Shown here: piece by piece, positions 4,950 to 7,467 of the stretch
Position numbering within the stretch: position 1 is the stretch's first letter
Layout: every line of letters begins with the position of its first letter
From: an uncultured Eubacteriales bacterium
GTDB taxonomy: Bacteria; Bacillota; Clostridia; Oscillospirales; CAG-272
Length of the DNA stretch: 7,467 bases
Direction of reading: 5' to 3'
NCBI GenBank assembly: GCA_900556615.1
Contig: USPP01000066.1
Coordinates: 1-7,467, forward strand
Notes under the pieces: model-generated
Database searches by the model: none
What the model was told of the DNA's origin: nothing
The model's input: the letters and a program-made list of their open reading frames with translations, nothing else
Made by a program: the position numbers and the translations under genes

Positions 4950-5813
4950 ATGAAAAAAGCACTTTCACTTATACTTACAGCACTGATGCTGGTTTCGCTC
5001 TTCGCATTTACCGGCTGTTCATCCAAAAAATCCATCGAGGATATTAAAAAAGCCGGAAAACTTGTTGTCTATACCGAGGCAGGTTTTGCCCCCTATGAAT
5101 TTATATACAACAATGAAATTGTCGGCGTTGACATCGAGATTATGAAAGCTGTCGCCGCCAAAATCGGTGTAGAGCTTGAAATAAACGACGTTAATTTCGA
5201 TACCATCTGCACATCGGTAAAATCCGGAAAGGCAGATGTCGGCGCAGCAGGCATCACAATCAACGACACACGCAAAAAAACCGTTGATTTCTCCAATCCT
5301 TACTCCTCCACCGAACAGTATATTGTTGTTGCCGCAGGAAACGACACCATTAAGAACATCAGCGATCTGAAAGGTAAGAACATCGGGGTTCAGGAAGGAA
5401 CCACCTCCGATCTTCTGATTGAAAAGCTAATCAACGACGGCACGCTCGCAGGTTCCACGCTCACTCCCTATAAGGCACCGGCAGTCGCAGCCGCTTCCAT
5501 CGGCAAAATTGATGCGGTTGTTACCGACAAGCTTACCGCCCAAATCATCGAAGCCAACAATTCCGGAAAATATGTCGCTTTCAAGCTGGTTAACGCTGAC
5601 GGTTCCGATGTTGCCGAGGTCGAGGAATACGGCATTGCGGTTTCCAAAGGCAGCACAGAGCTTCTTGAAGTGATAAATGAGGTTATAAAAGAACTTACCG
5701 AAAACGGTTCTATTGAAAAATGGACTCAGGAATTCACCGATCTCGCAAACAGCATTTCAGAGGAAGATACCTCTGCGGGAACCGATGGTGAATCATCTTC
5801 CGCAGAGAACTGA
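4950..5813 (+). CDS. Amino-acid ABC transporter substrate-binding lipoprotein (SBP family 3)
   Basis: Extracytoplasmic receptor that captures a polar amino acid and delivers it to the membrane permease. From the ATG at 4950 it has 287 residues (289 if the ATG at 4944 is used). The N-terminus is a lipoprotein signal: MKK, a hydrophobic core, then FTGC with Cys23 as the lipid-anchored residue. The mature part is a family 3 bilobed binding protein: GFAPYEF (45-51), GVDIEIMKAVAAKIG (59-73), ITINDTRKKTVDFSNPY (102-118) with Arg108 expected to hold the ligand carboxylate, IGVQEGTTSD (145-154) and AVVTDKLTA (189-197) with Asp193 expected to contact the amino group. An acidic, Ser-rich tail of about 18 residues follows the fold. 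Substrate (for example cystine, glutamine, histidine or another polar amino acid) cannot be fixed from sequence. It is first gene of the operon; a hairpin follows before the permease. Confidence 0.95.
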   Translation: MKKALSLILTALMLVSLFAFTGCSSKKSIEDIKKAGKLVVYTEAGFAPYEFIYNNEIVGVDIEIMKAVAAKIGVELEINDVNFDTICTSVKSGKADVGAAGITINDTRKKTVDFSNPYSSTEQYIVVAAGNDTIKNISDLKGKNIGVQEGTTSDLLIEKLINDGTLAGSTLTPYKAPAVAAASIGKIDAVVTDKLTAQIIEANNSGKYVAFKLVNADGSDVAEVEEYGIAVSKGSTELLEVINEVIKELTENGSIEKWTQEFTDLANSISEEDTSAGTDGESSSAEN

Positions 5814-5840
5814 TTTCATACTTATTCCGATCTATTATGC

Positions 5841-5876
5841 GGGCTGTTGCTCAATTGTGCAACAGCCCATCGTTTT
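5841..5876 (+). terminator. Intercistronic hairpin, partial terminator or mRNA stabiliser
   Basis: GGGCTGTTGC (5841-5850) and GCAACAGCCC (5859-5868) form a perfect 10-bp GC-rich stem with an 8-base loop. Only TTTT follows (5873-5876, four bases after the stem), so termination is likely incomplete. It lies between the binding-protein stop and the permease start, the usual place for a structure that leaves the binding protein more abundant than the membrane parts, by partial termination or by protecting the upstream mRNA from 3' decay. Confidence 0.7.
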
Positions 5877-5918
5877 AATCCATTCATAAAAAAACGTTTC
5901 GGAAGGAATAAACATCTA

Positions 5919-6617
5919 ATGGACATATTCAGCAGTATAGCAGAATCGTTTTCTATGACCTTTTTGGAAGAAAACCGATATCTGTCTTTTTTGAAGGGAC
6001 TCGGAAACACTCTTGTAATCACTCTCTTCGCCACGATTGTGGGAGTTGTTATCGGTGCTCTTGTCGCGGTTGTCAAAACACTTCATAAGCAAACCGGAAA
6101 AATGAAGATTCTGAATGCAATCTGCGAATTCTATACTACTCTAATCAGAGGAACACCTATCGTTGTTCAGCTTTTGATCTCCTACAACATCATTTTTGTA
6201 TGGTCAACCAGACCTGTGCTTGTAGGAATCGCCGCCTTCGGAATCAATTCCGGTGCTTATGTTTCTGAAATTATCCGTGCCGGCATCAACGCAGTCGACA
6301 TAGGACAAACAGAAGCCGGACGCTCTCTCGGTCTTTCCAGCACAGAAACCATGCGTCTGATTATAATGCCACAGGCGGTGAAAAACATACTTCCGGCAAT
6401 CGGAAACGAATTTATTTCACTTCTTAAAGAGACCTCCGTCATCGGATATATCGGCGTAACTGACCTTACAAAGGCCGCCGAGCGCGTTATGTCAAGAACA
6501 ATGGACGCATATTTCCCGTACCTGTCTATCGCCGCCATGTACCTGATCATGGTATGCGGTCTGAACTTTATATTCAAAAAACTGGAAAAGAGGCTCGCGA
6601 AAAGTGATAGAAGTTAA
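5919..6617 (+). CDS. Polar amino-acid ABC transporter permease (HisM/GlnP family)
   Basis: Membrane channel subunit, probably acting as a homodimer because only one permease gene is present. The 232 residues begin at the ATG at 5919, preceded by GGAAGGA; a longer reading from TTG at 5847 would start inside the hairpin stem without a ribosome site, so it is rejected. Hydrophobic segments lie near residues 29-52, 82-96, 99-118 and 203-219, with further membrane-associated parts around 155-182. Family marks are GLGNTL (27-32), [15 protein letters not shown] (71-85), and the EAA loop that docks on the ATPase, [20 protein letters not shown] (132-151), with its conserved Gly138. The final 14 bases overlap the ATPase gene, implying translational coupling. 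Sequence is complete with no oddity. Confidence 0.95.
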   Translation: MDIFSSIAESFSMTFLEENRYLSFLKGLGNTLVITLFATIVGVVIGALVAVVKTLHKQTGKMKILNAICEFYTTLIRGTPIVVQLLISYNIIFVWSTRPVLVGIAAFGINSGAYVSEIIRAGINAVDIGQTEAGRSLGLSSTETMRLIIMPQAVKNILPAIGNEFISLLKETSVIGYIGVTDLTKAAERVMSRTMDAYFPYLSIAAMYLIMVCGLNFIFKKLEKRLAKSDRS

Positions 6618-7329
6618 GAATCTTCATAAAAGCTTTGTCAAGGATGTTCCGGTACTGAACGGAATAGACTGCAAAATAGAAGACGGGGAGCAGATTGTCG
6701 TAATCGGTCCCTCGGGCGGAGGAAAAAGCACCTTTCTCCGGTGTCTGAATATGCTTGAAACCCCGACCTCCGGACAAATTATTTTGGACGGAGAGGATAT
6801 AACCGCTCCCGGTGTCAACCTAAATAAAGTAAGAACTCATATGGGGATGGTGTTTCAGCATTTCAACCTTTTTCCCCATTTTACTGTCATGAAAAACATA
6901 TGGTTTGCCCCCGCACAGCTCAAGCTTCAAAGCAAAGAAGAAGCGAAAGAAAACGCTCTGAAGCTTCTTTCAAGAGTTGGACTTTCCGACAAAGCCGATG
7001 CCTATCCGAGTCAGCTTTCGGGAGGTCAAAAACAACGTATCGCAATCGTCCGCGCGCTCGCCATGAATCCGCAGATCATGCTTTTTGACGAACCCACCTC
7101 GGCGCTGGATCCGGAAATGGTCGGTGAGGTACTTGACGTCATGAAGGAGCTTGCCGAATCAAAGATGACTATGGTTGTCGTAACTCACGAGATGGGCTTT
7201 GCAAGGGAAGTAGGAACCAGAGTATTCTTTATGGATGGCGGAATCATTGCAGAGGAAAATACCCCCGTCGAGTTGTTCGGAAATCCAAAAAATCCGAGAA
7301 CCCAGCAATTTCTCAAAAGTGTGCTGTAA
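6604..7329 (+). CDS. Polar amino-acid ABC transporter ATP-binding protein (GlnQ/HisP family)
   Basis: Cytoplasmic ATPase that powers the importer, working as a dimer on the permease. The 241 residues are typical. Motifs: Walker [10 protein letters not shown] (35-43), Q-loop [11 protein letters not shown] (82-92) with Gln85, signature LSGGQKQR (138-145), Walker [14 protein letters not shown] (158-170) with catalytic Glu163, and H-loop VVTHEMGFA (192-200) with His195. The [11 protein letters not shown] and [10 protein letters not shown] forms are characteristic of the polar amino-acid subfamily. Translation starts at GTG, 14 bases inside the permease gene, with AGAGG about 10 bases upstream inside the permease coding region. 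It is the last identified gene of the operon. Confidence 0.97.
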   Translation: MIEVKNLHKSFVKDVPVLNGIDCKIEDGEQIVVIGPSGGGKSTFLRCLNMLETPTSGQIILDGEDITAPGVNLNKVRTHMGMVFQHFNLFPHFTVMKNIWFAPAQLKLQSKEEAKENALKLLSRVGLSDKADAYPSQLSGGQKQRIAIVRALAMNPQIMLFDEPTSALDPEMVGEVLDVMKELAESKMTMVVVTHEMGFAREVGTRVFFMDGGIIAEENTPVELFGNPKNPRTQQFLKSVL

Positions 7330-7467
7330 AATGCCTGAGAACCTGGCTGCATATCTTACGGTATCTCTAAAAATTCAATGTTCACAGGCGGCAATCGTCA
7401 GTCAAAACAAAGATTCCGCAGACAGCGTATCCATCTGTCAAGAATTTTTGTGACGAATGACGGAAAA
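7330..7467. other. Tail after the ABC operon without a supported gene
   Basis: An ATG at 7331, one base after the ATPase stop, opens a 40-codon frame to 7453, but it has no ribosome site of its own and no recognisable family, so it is not called. GACAG/CTGTC near 7419-7440, followed by TTTTT at about 7445, could be a weak terminator; the stem is only 5 bp. Nothing else is seen before the window ends. Confidence 0.4.

Noticed and set aside
5847..5918. N-terminal extension of the permease from a TTG codon
   Set aside because: The start lies inside the intercistronic stem without a ribosome site; the ATG at 5919 has GGAAGGA upstream and gives the normal family N-terminus.
7331..7453. Forty-codon frame directly after the ATPase gene
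   Set aside because: No ribosome site, no recognisable domain, and it also reads as part of a longer frame antisense-free but out of phase with the ATPase gene; too little support.

Overview
The window looks like chromosomal DNA of a low-to-mid GC Firmicute, most likely a Clostridia member near Oscillospiraceae/Ruminococcaceae. The signs are strong AGGAGG-like ribosome binding sites, near-consensus housekeeping promoters (TTGACA-N17-TATAAT type), a clostridial-style lipoprotein signal peptide and a clostridial variant of thymidylate kinase. This assignment is an inference from sequence style; no rRNA or other taxonomic marker is present.

Layout: the left 4.6 kb is transcribed leftward (minus strand) and the right 2.5 kb rightward (plus strand), with the divergence point at about 4.65-4.87 kb. 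Reading leftward from there: rnhA (RNase HI) with its own promoter; a gene-free stretch of about 630 bases (3434-4061) full of long inverted repeats that could fold as an ornate RNA; the promoter and a palindromic operator of an acyl-CoA synthetase-like gene; that gene followed by a TetR regulator 41 bases downstream; a terminator; then a fresh promoter driving aroQ (type II 3-dehydroquinate dehydratase) and a divergent thymidylate kinase gene that runs off the left edge.

Reading rightward: a polar amino-acid ABC importer in the usual order, comprising a lipid-anchored binding protein, an intercistronic hairpin, a HisM/GlnP-type permease, and an ATPase whose GTG start overlaps the permease by 14 bases. 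The promoter region carries a perfect 12-base inverted repeat over the -35 element and, upstream of it, a CodY-box-like sequence. The last 138 bases hold no gene I can support.

How the parts work together: the importer binds, translocates and powers amino-acid uptake. The acyl-CoA synthetase/TetR pair looks like an autoregulated lipid-activation unit, with the TetR probably binding the 25-bp palindrome just after the start of transcription. aroQ and the kinase form a tight two-gene unit. The most unusual part is 3588-4056, where at least seven stems, including a crossing (pseudoknotted) pair inside an enclosing stem, suggest a non-coding RNA whose family I do not recognise.
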